64,000 bases of DNA. Source: Syntrophobacterales bacterium. Lineage in GTDB: Bacteria > Desulfobacterota > Syntrophobacteria > Syntrophobacterales > Thermodesulforhabdaceae. The stretch lies in the NCBI GenBank assembly GCA_026417655.1, contig JAOACS010000014.1:1-64000 (forward strand), written 5' to 3'. Under the pieces are notes generated by a model. It worked only from the letters and a program-made list of their open reading frames with translations, did not search any database and had not been told where the DNA came from. This document shows, piece by piece, positions 47,606 to 56,811 of this stretch. Every line of letters begins with the position of its first letter. The stretch's first letter is position 1. The translations under genes and the position numbers were made by a program.

Positions 47606-48481
47606 ATGGTTGATGAATCCTGCAAAGGCAAGAGTTGTGCAACCTGCGAGAAGCGGAAGATGGAGGGCGAGGATCAACTGTTACGGTGTAAACTCGACCG
47701 AATTCGCCATAAAATCATCGTAATGAGTGGAAAGGGTGGTGTAGGAAAAAGCAGTGTAGCTGTATATCTTGCCTATAGTCTTGCTCTTAAAAATTATCAA
47801 GTGGGTCTTATGGATATTGATCTTCATGGACCAAGTGTTCCAAGAATGCTGGGTTTAAAGGGACTTTTAGGTGTGACGGCAGATCAGCAGGTTATGCCTA
47901 ACCTGTATCGCTCTAATTTCAAGGTTGTTTCCATAGAGAGTATGCTTGAAAATAGGGACGCTGCTGTAATATGGAGAGGACCAATAAAGCATGGTGTTAT
48001 CAAGCAATTCATAGCAGAAATTGAGTGGGGCGACCTGGACTTTCTCATTATAGACTGCCCACCTGGGACAGGTGATGAGCCCTTAAGTATTGCTCACCTA
48101 ATTCCTGAAGCTCATGCTCTTATCGTAACAACGCCACAGCAGGTAGCTCTTGCCGACGTAAGAAAGTCCATAAATTTTTGTTTTAAGGTTAAACTTAACG
48201 TGCTGGGGGTGGTAGAAAACATGTCTGGCCTCTATTGTCCCCACTGTAATCAGTTTATACCCATTTTTAAAACCGGTGGAGGCGAGAAAATGGCCCTCGA
48301 GATGGGAATTCCCTTCCTTGGAAGCCTTCCATTTGATCCTGCTGTGGTAGAGGGAGGGGATATAGGAAAACCCATCTTGGAAACCCATTCCGATCATCCC
48401 TTTGTTAAGGCTGTTGACCAGGTCACGGTTGCTGTAATTCAGGCACTTGATGGTTTCGCTACAGGGCTTGTGGCTCACTAA
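47606..48481 (+). CDS. Mrp/NBP35-type iron-sulfur carrier ATPase
   Basis: 291 residues. Deviant Walker A SGKGGVGKSSVAVYLA, switch motif MDIDLHGPSVPRMLG, DCPPGTGDEP, and a CPHC pair near residue 211 that bridges the dimer with an Fe-S cluster. An N-terminal CKGKSCATC stretch may hold another cluster. It assembles or transfers 4Fe-4S clusters. The start at 47606 follows AAGGAGGG; the longer frame has no ribosome site. A 14-base gap leads to transketolase. Confidence 0.93.
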   Translation: MVDESCKGKSCATCEKRKMEGEDQLLRCKLDRIRHKIIVMSGKGGVGKSSVAVYLAYSLALKNYQVGLMDIDLHGPSVPRMLGLKGLLGVTADQQVMPNLYRSNFKVVSIESMLENRDAAVIWRGPIKHGVIKQFIAEIEWGDLDFLIIDCPPGTGDEPLSIAHLIPEAHALIVTTPQQVALADVRKSINFCFKVKLNVLGVVENMSGLYCPHCNQFIPIFKTGGGEKMALEMGIPFLGSLPFDPAVVEGGDIGKPILETHSDHPFVKAVDQVTVAVIQALDGFATGLVAH

Positions 48482-48495
48482 GGAAGGGAGAGAAG

Positions 48496-50457
48496 ATGTT
48501 GAAGATAGACATTCATCAGGAAAAACTTACGCCAGAACAAAAAGCTCAGCTTCAGGCTATGTGGCTTAGGTGCATACGTCGAATTATCGCCAGCACAACC
48601 TTGGCCGGAAGCGGCCATCCAGGAGGATCCATGTCCTCGCTTCATATCTTGCTTCTCCTCTACAGTATTATCGAGCATCGACCAGAGGCCCCTTCTTGGC
48701 CAGGTAGAGATAGACTCGTTGTAAGTATGGGTCATATCAGCCCTGGAGTTTATAGTGTACTAGCGGAGTTTGGTTACTTCTCGGAAGAGGAAATGTTACT
48801 TGAATTCAGGAGAGCTGGTGCCTCCTTTGCAGGTCATGTGGAGCATTGTGTTCCTGGTATTGAATGGAATACAGGAAATCTTGGCCAGGGACTTTCGGCA
48901 GCAACGGGAATGGCCCTTGCCCTCAAACTTAAAAATCACTCCGCTAGAGTCATCGCGCTAATGGGGGATGGGGAACAGCAGAAAGGGCAGATAGCGGAGG
49001 CCAGGCGGTTCGCCGTAAAATACAGGCTTTCTAACCTAATAGGGATTGTTGATCGCAACCATCGTCAAATTGGTGGAGATACGGAAGAAGTGATGCCCCA
49101 GAGGGTGCGGGCAGAATACGAAGCTTCTAGGTGGAACGTTATCTATGTTGAAGATGGCCACAATTTTGATGAGCTCTTTGGGGCTATGCGAAGGGCCTTC
49201 TTAAGGGATGTTTCTAATCCGGAGCATCCTACAGTTATAGTGGCTAGAACTATAATGGGAAAGGGTGTTTCGTTCATGGAGAACAAGGAAAAATACCATG
49301 GATCGCCCCTTTCGGAAGATGAAGCTGCGAAGGCCTTTGAAGAGCTAGGAGTTGAAAATCCCATTCCCCTCCTAAAGGATGCCAGAAGAAGCCATAGGCT
49401 TTTTCGCCCAGGTTATTGCGAGCCTATTGTCTATCCATCTATTGATGTTGGAATCCCCAGAACCTATGATCCCTCTGTTAAAACTGATAACCGATCGGCC
49501 TATGGCACAGTCCTTGAGGATCTCGCCAGGCTCAATAATAGGGAAGGGGAAGAGCCAAAGATTCTTGGATTTAGCTGCGACTTGGAAGGCTCGGTTAAGA
49601 TGAGCGGTTTCAGAAAAATCTCTCCCCAGACCTTTTTTGAATGTGGCATCCAGGAGCATCATGCCGCTACCCTATCGGGTGCCATAAGTAAGGAAGGTTT
49701 TGTAACCTTCTTCAGCACCTTTGGGGTCTTCGGGGGATGTGAGACCTACAACCAGCATCGTTTAAATGACATAAACAATACCCACCTCAAACTCGTATGT
49801 ACTCATCTAGGCCTTGACGTGGGAGAAGACGGCCAGACCCATCAATGTATAGACTATATTGGGCTTTTCAGGAATTTATTTGGATGGTCGATTTTTATAC
49901 CTGCCGATCCTAACCAGACCGATCGTATCGTGCGTTTTGCTGCTAAGACCCCTGGGAATATCTTTGTTGGAATGGGAAGATCAAAGGTTCCCGTAATAAC
50001 AGATACTGATGGTAACCCTTTCTTTGGTGAGGGATACGTCTTTACACCGGGAAGATTTGATTGGGTAAGGCAGGGTAGAGATGGGGCTATAATGACCTAC
50101 GGTCCACTTCTTATTCACGCCATAAAGGCCTGGGAGGAGCTTTCTAAGGAGGGCATTCAGCCGGCTGTGATAAATTGTGCTTCCATAAAACCCTTTGATC
50201 GAAACTCCGTTATTAGAGCCGCAGAATCTGGCTTCATACTTGCCGTAGAAGATCATCATATAGATACCGGTATAGGAGCGATGGTAGGAACTATTATTGC
50301 TGAAGAGGGTATCCCCTGCAGACTCGCGCGGCTTGGTGTCAAACATTATGGGAGCTCAGGAAGTCCTCTAGAACTCTACCGGATGGAAGGGATCGATTCC
50401 GAAACAATAGTAAAAAAGGTTATGGAAGCTCGCGAAAAAGGGTGGATACAAGCCTGA
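48496..50457 (+). CDS. Transketolase
   Basis: 653 residues. The thiamine diphosphate motif is GDGEQQKGQIAEARRFAVKYRLSN-like (GDG...N), with N-terminal GSGHPGGS and GNLGQGLSAATGMALA. The pyrimidine domain has the catalytic Glu in GIQEHHAA and the C-terminal domain VEDHHIDTGIG. It transfers two-carbon ketol units in the pentose-phosphate/Calvin network. AAGGAAGGGAG precedes the ATG. Its last 38 bases overlap the 3' end of the convergent phospholipase-like gene. Confidence 0.93.
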   Translation: MLKIDIHQEKLTPEQKAQLQAMWLRCIRRIIASTTLAGSGHPGGSMSSLHILLLLYSIIEHRPEAPSWPGRDRLVVSMGHISPGVYSVLAEFGYFSEEEMLLEFRRAGASFAGHVEHCVPGIEWNTGNLGQGLSAATGMALALKLKNHSARVIALMGDGEQQKGQIAEARRFAVKYRLSNLIGIVDRNHRQIGGDTEEVMPQRVRAEYEASRWNVIYVEDGHNFDELFGAMRRAFLRDVSNPEHPTVIVARTIMGKGVSFMENKEKYHGSPLSEDEAAKAFEELGVENPIPLLKDARRSHRLFRPGYCEPIVYPSIDVGIPRTYDPSVKTDNRSAYGTVLEDLARLNNREGEEPKILGFSCDLEGSVKMSGFRKISPQTFFECGIQEHHAATLSGAISKEGFVTFFSTFGVFGGCETYNQHRLNDINNTHLKLVCTHLGLDVGEDGQTHQCIDYIGLFRNLFGWSIFIPADPNQTDRIVRFAAKTPGNIFVGMGRSKVPVITDTDGNPFFGEGYVFTPGRFDWVRQGRDGAIMTYGPLLIHAIKAWEELSKEGIQPAVINCASIKPFDRNSVIRAAESGFILAVEDHHIDTGIGAMVGTIIAEEGIPCRLARLGVKHYGSSGSPLELYRMEGIDSETIVKKVMEAREKGWIQA

Positions 50458-51217
50458 GGTAATCCCCAAGGGATTCCTTTGAAAAAATAAATTCTATCTT
50501 TTCTGCTTCAATGGAGACAGAGGAAAGAAAGGAGAGCTTTTCATCAGGTGGAGGAGGAATAAGGGGGCTGAAGGATTGAAAGGAACTAACTTTCAGAAGC
50601 CATGTCCGCTTCGACCTTATTAGTGAACTATGAAGAGCCCGAAGACTTATCTCGTGACATAGAATAACTGTCCTGACGTCAGCTGGCGATAGATGTTTTC
50701 GACCAATCGAAGTAGCTAACTTTGACAGTAAGGAGGTTGCCACTGGAATCCCTAGGGAATAGTTACTTTTTAACCACTCTATTCTGCTGTCTTGCTCTGA
50801 TCTCGGAATAAGATAAGCTTGCATGAAGGATTCTAAAAGTCTATGGTAAAATACCTGGGAAAACCCCTCTTGGGATTTTTCCGCCGTCTTTTTAGCGATA
50901 TCGTTTATAGTGGGATGCCAATAACCGTCCGCAAGAAAATGGGTTATCATGCCCGCAAGCATAGCCCTTTCTTCTGGTGTTGCGTTGACCCAGATACTAT
51001 TTTTAGCAAGGTCATAGAAGGCTTTTCCTTCAAACCTATGAAGCTCCTCTCCCATCGAGTAATGGATGTAAAAGGGTGAATAGAAGAAAGAGTCCGGCAA
51101 AAGAGAACCTATAAGGAAAAGGATCTTTCCTACTGTGCTAAGCTTTACGGATACAGTAGATTGAAAGACCTCCCACAGGTGGTCTGCTAAGTGTAGATGG
51201 ACAATCTCTTTTGGCAC
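50420..51217 (-). CDS. Zinc-dependent phospholipase C-like protein
   Basis: 265 residues. The His/Asp pattern of the Zn_dep_PLPC family (PF00882) is present: HLHLADHLW at the start, GSLLPDSFFYS, HRFEGKAFYDL, and MITHFLADGYWHPTI. No signal peptide is visible, so it may be cytoplasmic or membrane associated. The function in bacteria of this type is not established. It overlaps transketolase at the 3' end and follows the next hypothetical gene by 17 bases. Confidence 0.75.
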   Translation of the reverse strand: MPKEIVHLHLADHLWEVFQSTVSVKLSTVGKILFLIGSLLPDSFFYSPFYIHYSMGEELHRFEGKAFYDLAKNSIWVNATPEERAMLAGMITHFLADGYWHPTINDIAKKTAEKSQEGFSQVFYHRLLESFMQAYLIPRSEQDSRIEWLKSNYSLGIPVATSLLSKLATSIGRKHLSPADVRTVILCHEISLRALHSSLIRSKRTWLLKVSSFQSFSPLIPPPPDEKLSFLSSVSIEAEKIEFIFSKESLGDYLRLVSTLFRELP

Positions 51218-51234
51218 CTTGAAGGACTCCCATC

Positions 51235-51813
51235 CTATCGATCGAAAAACCTATTGTCATCACCGGTTGAAGAAGAGGTAGAGGCAGTATTATGGAAGAT
51301 TTCGAGAAGATGCGGGATAAGCCTTCTTACAAAACTTTTCCTATCAGCCTCGTACGTATTCAGGAAGTCCGGATAAAGGGCATGGGTTGGATGAAGCTGA
51401 GGTGTCTCATGTTGGAGCCACTCATATTCTTCAAAGTCCATAGCGAGTTCAATCAAAGGAATTACTCGTGATGAAAAACCGCTAATCCATCCAAGTCTAA
51501 ACATAGCTTCGAAGCGCATTTGATCAAGGATAAAAAGACTTATGTCTATTATCTCCCGTTTTGCCGAAACCTCTAGTTGTTCGTATCCTGTTTTTTGGAC
51601 TTCCCTAGGATGTCGACACCTTGCAACAAAAGCCTGTAAGAGTTGCATTGATTGGGGGGTACCAGAGGCGAAAAATTTTATAACTTCATGTCCCACTTCT
51701 CCGATTGTTGTGGTATGAGAGAAGGCCTCATTGAATTTCTTCTCCCATCCCTTGAAGGCAAGCCGAGCAATCTGCTTTAGCCGGCCCTCCCGGAAATCAA
51801 CCACTTCACCCAT
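51235..51813 (-). CDS. Hypothetical protein
   Basis: 192 residues, soluble and mainly helical. It starts MGEVVDFREGRLKQIARLAFKG and ends in a Ser/Thr-rich tail. No motif or membrane segment is recognised. It is the upstream member of a probable two-gene unit with the phospholipase-like gene. The function is unknown. Confidence 0.55.
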   Translation of the reverse strand: MGEVVDFREGRLKQIARLAFKGWEKKFNEAFSHTTTIGEVGHEVIKFFASGTPQSMQLLQAFVARCRHPREVQKTGYEQLEVSAKREIIDISLFILDQMRFEAMFRLGWISGFSSRVIPLIELAMDFEEYEWLQHETPQLHPTHALYPDFLNTYEADRKSFVRRLIPHLLEIFHNTASTSSSTGDDNRFFDR

Positions 51814-51942
51814 AAATCTACCCCTTACGGTTGGTGTTTAGCGAAATTGGTCTTCCGGAATCCCTATAATTAACCGAAAACCACCTATGAAAGCACCACA
51901 CAACATAAACGAGGGGATAAATAAACCAGCTTAGGGATCGAA

Positions 51943-52060
51943 TCCCTCAACACCCATCAGAGTATACCATGACACAGACTGCAATGCTTACCGCTGCTTC
52001 CTTCCGGACCTGACGGGGTTCACATCCGCCTGTTACATGGTGTCCGATAGGGTTGAGGGA
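51943..52060 (-). ncRNA. ffs: Signal recognition particle RNA (4.5S, bacterial small type)
   Basis: On the minus strand the conserved apical region GTCAGGTCCGGAAGGAAGCA is present, with the matching GCGGTAAGCA arm. The termini pair as CCCTCAAC and GTTGAGGG, closing a hairpin of about 118 bases. A strong promoter lies upstream. It acts with Ffh in membrane targeting. Confidence 0.96.
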
Positions 52061-52067
52061 CGGGAAT

Positions 52068-52096
52068 AGTGTAAATCCTTATGGATAAAAAATCAA
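52068..52096 (-). promoter_or_regulatory. Promoter for SRP RNA
   Basis: On the minus strand TTGATT (52096-52091), 17-base spacer, TACACT (52073-52068), with the RNA starting about seven bases later. Confidence 0.8.
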
Positions 52097-52119
52097 CCTG
52101 TATTTTTCAGGCAATTCCC

Positions 52120-52149
52120 TTGACAGTCTTTTTTTATGCATGGTATCGG
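52120..52149 (+). promoter_or_regulatory. Promoter upstream of the acidic protein and valS
   Basis: TTGACA (52120-52125), 18-base spacer, TATCGG (52144-52149). The -10 is poor, but the -35 is perfect. It would drive the acidic-protein gene and valS. Confidence 0.5.
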
Positions 52150-52191
52150 ATGCGTAATTTTCTGGGCAAACAGCTAGAAGGAGAGTAGGAG

Positions 52192-52842
52192 ATGGTAAAA
52201 AGAAAAGAATTTAAACCCTCTGGAGAGGAGAAAGATATAAAGCAACAGTTAGATGATGAAGAAAGTGATGAAATAATTGAGTTAGAGGAGGTAGTTGAAG
52301 AACCGGAGCTTTTGCCGGTAGGTGATGATCTAGATGAATTACTAAAGGGAGCCGAGTCGACTTCTGACTTTGACTTTGATATAGAAAAACTTGATAAGGA
52401 GCTGGAGGGTGATCTAGAAGAGAAAGCTGATGAAGAGGAGGGGTATGAACTAGAGGAAGAGGATCTATTTAAGGTCATAGCCGAAGATAAGAAGGATGAG
52501 CCTTCGGTTTCTCAGGCTACTACCTCATCTTCCTTACCATCAGCTCAGGAGGCTATAGACGAGCTTCTCAAGGAGGCTCTTTTGGAAACCGAGGCGGTTG
52601 ATCTTAATAAGGAAGCTCCAGTGCAGAAGTTGGTTGAGGTTTCAAAGGCAGCCTCTTCTCAGTTGCTCCCTGAGGCCTCAACGGTTTTACCAAAACAGGA
52701 TCTAGAGAGCGTAATTGAAGAACTGGAAAACCGCATAGTGGCAAGATTTGAGACCTTTGTTCGACAACAACTGCCCGTAATTGTTCTTGAAACTGTTCGC
52801 ACAGAACTAAGAGCTCTACTGAAGGAACTGGAGGAACAATAG
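52192..52842 (+). CDS. Acidic low-complexity protein with C-terminal amphipathic helices
   Basis: 216 residues. About residues 12-105 are extremely rich in Glu/Asp and probably disordered; a Ser/Thr/Ala stretch follows. The last 45 residues (ESVIEELENRIVARFETFVRQQLP, then VLETVRTELRALLKEL) form amphipathic helices with an LP-x-x-V-x-E-x-VR-x-E pattern that recalls the PopZ/DUF2497 C-terminus. This is speculative. It is five bases before valS and shares its promoter. Confidence 0.6.
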   Translation: MVKRKEFKPSGEEKDIKQQLDDEESDEIIELEEVVEEPELLPVGDDLDELLKGAESTSDFDFDIEKLDKELEGDLEEKADEEEGYELEEEDLFKVIAEDKKDEPSVSQATTSSSLPSAQEAIDELLKEALLETEAVDLNKEAPVQKLVEVSKAASSQLLPEASTVLPKQDLESVIEELENRIVARFETFVRQQLPVIVLETVRTELRALLKELEEQ

Positions 52843-52847
52843 AGATT

Positions 52848-55517
52848 ATGAATAGGGAGTTATTACCAAAGGCCTATGAATTTGCAGAAGTAGAACCGAG
52901 ATGGTATAATTTTTGGCTTGAGAAAGCCTTCTTTCATGCCAACGTAGATAGTCCCAAGCCTTCATTTTCCATAGTAATTCCTCCTCCCAACGTTACTGGT
53001 CAACTTCACATGGGACACGCTTTAAACAATACTCTTCAGGATATTCTGTGTCGTTATAAGAGATTGCAGGGGTATGAAGTCCTATGGGTTCCTGGAACGG
53101 ATCATGCTGGGATTGCAACCCAGAACGTTGTAGAAAGGGAGATTGCTGCGGAAGGTAAGACTCGTTATGACCTTGGGCGTGAAGCCTTCATCCAAAGGGT
53201 TTGGCAATGGAAGGAAAAGTACGGAAACATTATAATAAACCAACTCAAGCGCCTTGGTGCTTCCTGTGACTGGGAAAGACAGCGATTTACAATGGATGAA
53301 GGGCTCTCGAGGGCTGTTAGGCTCGTTTTTGTCCATTTATATAGGGAAGGGCTTATATATCGCGGAGAGCGAATGATAAACTGGTGTCCCCGGTGTGCCA
53401 CCGCCCTTGCAAATATTGAAGTGGAAGCAGAAGAAAGGGATGGAGCTTTCTATTATATTAAATACCCCTTCGAGGACGGGACTGGGTATATAACCGTAGC
53501 CACAACGCGACCAGAGACCATGCTTGGCGACACAGCTGTGGCGGTTCATCCAGAAGATGAAAGGTATCGTCATCTCATAGGCAAAAGGGTTATCCTTCCA
53601 CTTGTTGAAAGGTTTATTCCTATTATTGCAGATGAGTATGTTGATAAAGAACTTGGAACTGGTGCCCTTAAGGTTACTCCCGCTCATGATTTCAACGACT
53701 TTGAGCTTGCTCAAAAGCATGGTCTAGACTTTGTCCAGGTTATTGATGCATCTGGGAGGATGACACCCCAGGCTGGCTCGAAATACGAAGGGCTTGATCG
53801 CTATGAGTGTAGAAGGATTGTAGTCGAAGATTTACAGTCAAGAGGTCTACTGGAGCGGATAGATCCCTACCGACATCGAGTGGGACACTGCTACCGCTGT
53901 AAAAATGTTGTTGAACCTATGATATCTCTACAATGGTTTGTTAGGACGAAGCCCCTTGCTGAAAAGGCTATGGAGGCCGTCCGTATAGGGCGAACCAGAA
54001 TTATTCCGTCGAAGTGGGAAAAGGATTATTTTAATTGGCTCGAAAATATTGAGGATTGGTGCATCAGCCGTCAGATATGGTGGGGACATCGAATTCCAGC
54101 TTGGTATTGTGACTCCTGTGGTGAAATTACCGTAGCGGAGGAGGATCCCTTCTCCTGTGTCCACTGTGGGAGTGACAAGATCCATCAGGATCCGGATGTT
54201 CTTGATACCTGGTTTAGTTCCGCTCTCTGGCCCTTTACAACCCTAGGGTGGCCCGAAAAGACAAAGGAACTAGAGCGATTTTATCCTACCTCTGTTCTTG
54301 TTACCGGCTTTGACATACTTTTCTTCTGGGTCGCTAGAATGATGATGATGGGAATCCATTTCATGGGTGATGTGCCCTTTTATGACGTCTATGTCCATGC
54401 TCTCGTGAGGGATGCTCAGGGACAAAAAATGAGCAAATCCAGAGGAAATGTTATTGATCCCTTGGTGGTAATTGAAAAATACGGAACGGACGCCTTCCGA
54501 TTTACCCTTGCAGCCTTTGCTGTCCAGGGTCGGGATATAAGACTTTCTGAAGAACGGATAGAGGGTTATCGACACTTTGTTAATAAAATATGGAACGCTT
54601 CTCGTCTCCTTTTGATGAATCTTGACGATTTCGATCCATCAACGGAACTCCCGGAAAATCCTGGTAAGCTCTTTCATAGGTGGATCTTGAGCAGACTGCG
54701 GGAAGTTATATCCGACGTTCGGAATGCTATGGAGGAATATCATTTCAATGATTATGCCCAAACTCTTTACCAGTTCTTCTGGCATGAATACTGTGACTGG
54801 TATCTTGAAATGATCAAGCCAGAACTCTACGGAGGCGACAAGAAATGGCGATTAGTTGCTCAGACTATTGCATCCTTTGTCCTTAAGCAAACCCTTATAA
54901 TGCTTCATCCGATAATGCCCTTTGTTACGGAAGAACTATGGCAAAAACTTCCTAATACCAAGGGTAGTATTATGGAGACGTCCTTCCCGGTCGAGGAGGC
55001 TAGATGGAAAGATTTAGATGCCGAAGAGAAGATGAGATTTTTCCAGGAATTGGTAACTGCTGTTAGAAATATCCGTGGCGAAATGAACATAGCCCCCGGT
55101 GTGGAGGTAGACGTAGTGTGTCGCTATCAAGAAGCGAGCGAGAGAGAAGTCCTTGAGAGTTACGAGTATCTTATTAAAGAACTAGCTCGAGTTAAGACCC
55201 TTGAAATCCTACCTATGGGATCGTCTCATAAGCCTAAATTTGCTGCAAGTGCTGTAGCAGGATCATGTGAGGTGTCAGTTATTTTAAAGGATCTACTTGA
55301 TTTTGATGCAGAGCTTAGACGTATAGAAAAAGAGGTTAGCAAACTGGAATCCGAAGTTACAATGATTCAGAAGAAACTCCGTAATGAGGACTTTTTAAGA
55401 AAGGCTCCCGAAGAGGTGGTTGAGAAGGAAAGGGATAAACTTCATCGTCTTACCGATAAGCTTAACAAGCTTCGGTCTCATCGAGAACATGTTATCAATA
55501 TAAAACAGGGGGAGTAG
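52848..55517 (+). CDS. valS: Valyl-tRNA synthetase
   Basis: 889 residues. Class I motifs are HMGH (54-57, in PPPNVTGQLHMGHALN) and KMSKS (about 526, in GQKMSKSRGNVIDP). The CP1 editing domain has TTRPETMLGDTAVAVHPED. An anticodon-binding domain and a C-terminal coiled coil (about 820-885) complete the enzyme, with normal length. It charges tRNA-Val, including the GAC tRNA at 30.7 kb. It is followed nine bases later by nadC. Confidence 0.97.
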   Translation: MNRELLPKAYEFAEVEPRWYNFWLEKAFFHANVDSPKPSFSIVIPPPNVTGQLHMGHALNNTLQDILCRYKRLQGYEVLWVPGTDHAGIATQNVVEREIAAEGKTRYDLGREAFIQRVWQWKEKYGNIIINQLKRLGASCDWERQRFTMDEGLSRAVRLVFVHLYREGLIYRGERMINWCPRCATALANIEVEAEERDGAFYYIKYPFEDGTGYITVATTRPETMLGDTAVAVHPEDERYRHLIGKRVILPLVERFIPIIADEYVDKELGTGALKVTPAHDFNDFELAQKHGLDFVQVIDASGRMTPQAGSKYEGLDRYECRRIVVEDLQSRGLLERIDPYRHRVGHCYRCKNVVEPMISLQWFVRTKPLAEKAMEAVRIGRTRIIPSKWEKDYFNWLENIEDWCISRQIWWGHRIPAWYCDSCGEITVAEEDPFSCVHCGSDKIHQDPDVLDTWFSSALWPFTTLGWPEKTKELERFYPTSVLVTGFDILFFWVARMMMMGIHFMGDVPFYDVYVHALVRDAQGQKMSKSRGNVIDPLVVIEKYGTDAFRFTLAAFAVQGRDIRLSEERIEGYRHFVNKIWNASRLLLMNLDDFDPSTELPENPGKLFHRWILSRLREVISDVRNAMEEYHFNDYAQTLYQFFWHEYCDWYLEMIKPELYGGDKKWRLVAQTIASFVLKQTLIMLHPIMPFVTEELWQKLPNTKGSIMETSFPVEEARWKDLDAEEKMRFFQELVTAVRNIRGEMNIAPGVEVDVVCRYQEASEREVLESYEYLIKELARVKTLEILPMGSSHKPKFAASAVAGSCEVSVILKDLLDFDAELRRIEKEVSKLESEVTMIQKKLRNEDFLRKAPEEVVEKERDKLHRLTDKLNKLRSHREHVINIKQGE

Positions 55518-55526
55518 AGGTAGAAG

Positions 55527-56423
55527 ATGGAAGGACCCCTCTCTCTGGATCGCTTTATTGAAAGTGCTTTGGAGGAGGACATCGGGTCTGGAGATGTTAC
55601 GACCAATGCTATTGTTAGTGCCGATCTTAGGGGTAGAGCGGAGATAATAGCAAAGAAACCCTGTGTCATATCGGGAATTGATGTGGCTATTCGAGTGTTT
55701 AAATATCTCGATCCTGAGGTGACAGTTTCGGTCTATTATCGGGATGGAGATGAAGTTACTGAGGGGTCTGTGATATGCACCCTGGTGGGTTATGTCAGGG
55801 GGCTTTTGGGAGCTGAAAGAGTAGCCCTCAATTTACTCCAACACCTTTCTGGCATTGCGACCCTTACAAGATGCTTTGTTAGAAGAATTGAAGAAGCCTT
55901 TCAGGAAGATGGAATTTCTGGGGTAAAATGTCAGATCCTTGATACCAGAAAGACAACACCTCTTCTTAGGTCCTTAGAGAAGAAGGCGGTTCGAGATGGA
56001 GGGGGAAAAAATCACCGGTTCGGGTTGTTCGACGGCGTTCTTATAAAGGAAAACCATATTGTTGCGGCAGGGGGTTCAATTAAGGAGGCGATTAGAAGAG
56101 TTCGTTCCTCAGTGCATCATCTATTAAAGGTGGAAGTTGAGGTGGAATCTATCGATCAGCTAAGGGAAGCTATAGAGGCCGGAGCAGATGCGGTTCTTCT
56201 TGATAATTTCCCGCCTGATGAGTTAAAAAAGGCGGTCGCTCTTTGTAGGGGGCTTATCCCCTGCGAGATTTCTGGAGGGGTAAGTCTTGAAAATGTAAAG
56301 TTTCTTGCCAAGCTGGGAGCAGATTTTATAAGCACAGGGGCTATTACCCATTCGGCTCCAGCGGTAGATATGAGCATGAGGCTGAGAGAGATTTTTAGTC
56401 GAACACTAGAAGGAGGACGTTAA
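55527..56423 (+). CDS. nadC: Nicotinate-nucleotide pyrophosphorylase (quinolinate phosphoribosyltransferase)
   Basis: 298 residues. Motifs are EDIGSGDVTTNAI, GAERVALNLLQHLSGIAT, LDTRKTTPLLRSLEKKAVRDGGGKNHR-like substrate loop, and LDNFPPDELKKAV. It forms nicotinate mononucleotide from quinolinate and PRPP in NAD synthesis. Its stop overlaps the yajC ATG by one base. Confidence 0.96.
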   Translation: MEGPLSLDRFIESALEEDIGSGDVTTNAIVSADLRGRAEIIAKKPCVISGIDVAIRVFKYLDPEVTVSVYYRDGDEVTEGSVICTLVGYVRGLLGAERVALNLLQHLSGIATLTRCFVRRIEEAFQEDGISGVKCQILDTRKTTPLLRSLEKKAVRDGGGKNHRFGLFDGVLIKENHIVAAGGSIKEAIRRVRSSVHHLLKVEVEVESIDQLREAIEAGADAVLLDNFPPDELKKAVALCRGLIPCEISGGVSLENVKFLAKLGADFISTGAITHSAPAVDMSMRLREIFSRTLEGGR

Positions 56424-56785
56424 TGGACAGATTAGTAAAGGTTTTGGCGATGCTTTTGGTGCCTGGTATGGCCTATGCCCAACAGCAACCAACGGGAGCT
56501 GGAGGAGGATTGGCAGCTCTTATTCCTCTCGTTTTTATGATTCTAATCTTTTATTTTCTAATAATAAGACCTCAGCAAAAGCGACAGAAAGAACATCGAA
56601 ATATGCTTGCAAATCTAAAGAAGGGTGATCAGGTAATCACCCAAGGTGGGCTCATAGGGATCATCACAGGACTTACGGACTCAGTAGTAACCCTTGAGGT
56701 TGCAGACAATGTTAAAGTGAAGGTTCAAAGAGCCTACATTGCTGGGGTTATTAATCCATCTAAGGAACAACAGGAAGATAAGTAG
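56423..56785 (+). CDS. yajC: Sec translocase accessory subunit YajC
   Basis: 120 residues. One membrane segment (about 28-50: LAALIPLVFMILIFYFLIIRPQQ) is followed by a basic cytoplasmic domain (GDQVITQGGLIGIITGL). This is the standard YajC layout. It is the first of a yajC-secD-secF cluster. Confidence 0.95.
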   Translation: MDRLVKVLAMLLVPGMAYAQQQPTGAGGGLAALIPLVFMILIFYFLIIRPQQKRQKEHRNMLANLKKGDQVITQGGLIGIITGLTDSVVTLEVADNVKVKVQRAYIAGVINPSKEQQEDK

Positions 56786-56811
56786 TGGACTGACTTAGAG
56801 GAGGCTAAAGG

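Noticed and set aside
52134-52478. Ser-rich minus-strand ORF
   Set aside because: It is the antisense shadow of the Glu-rich acidic gene; Glu codons read as Ser on the other strand.
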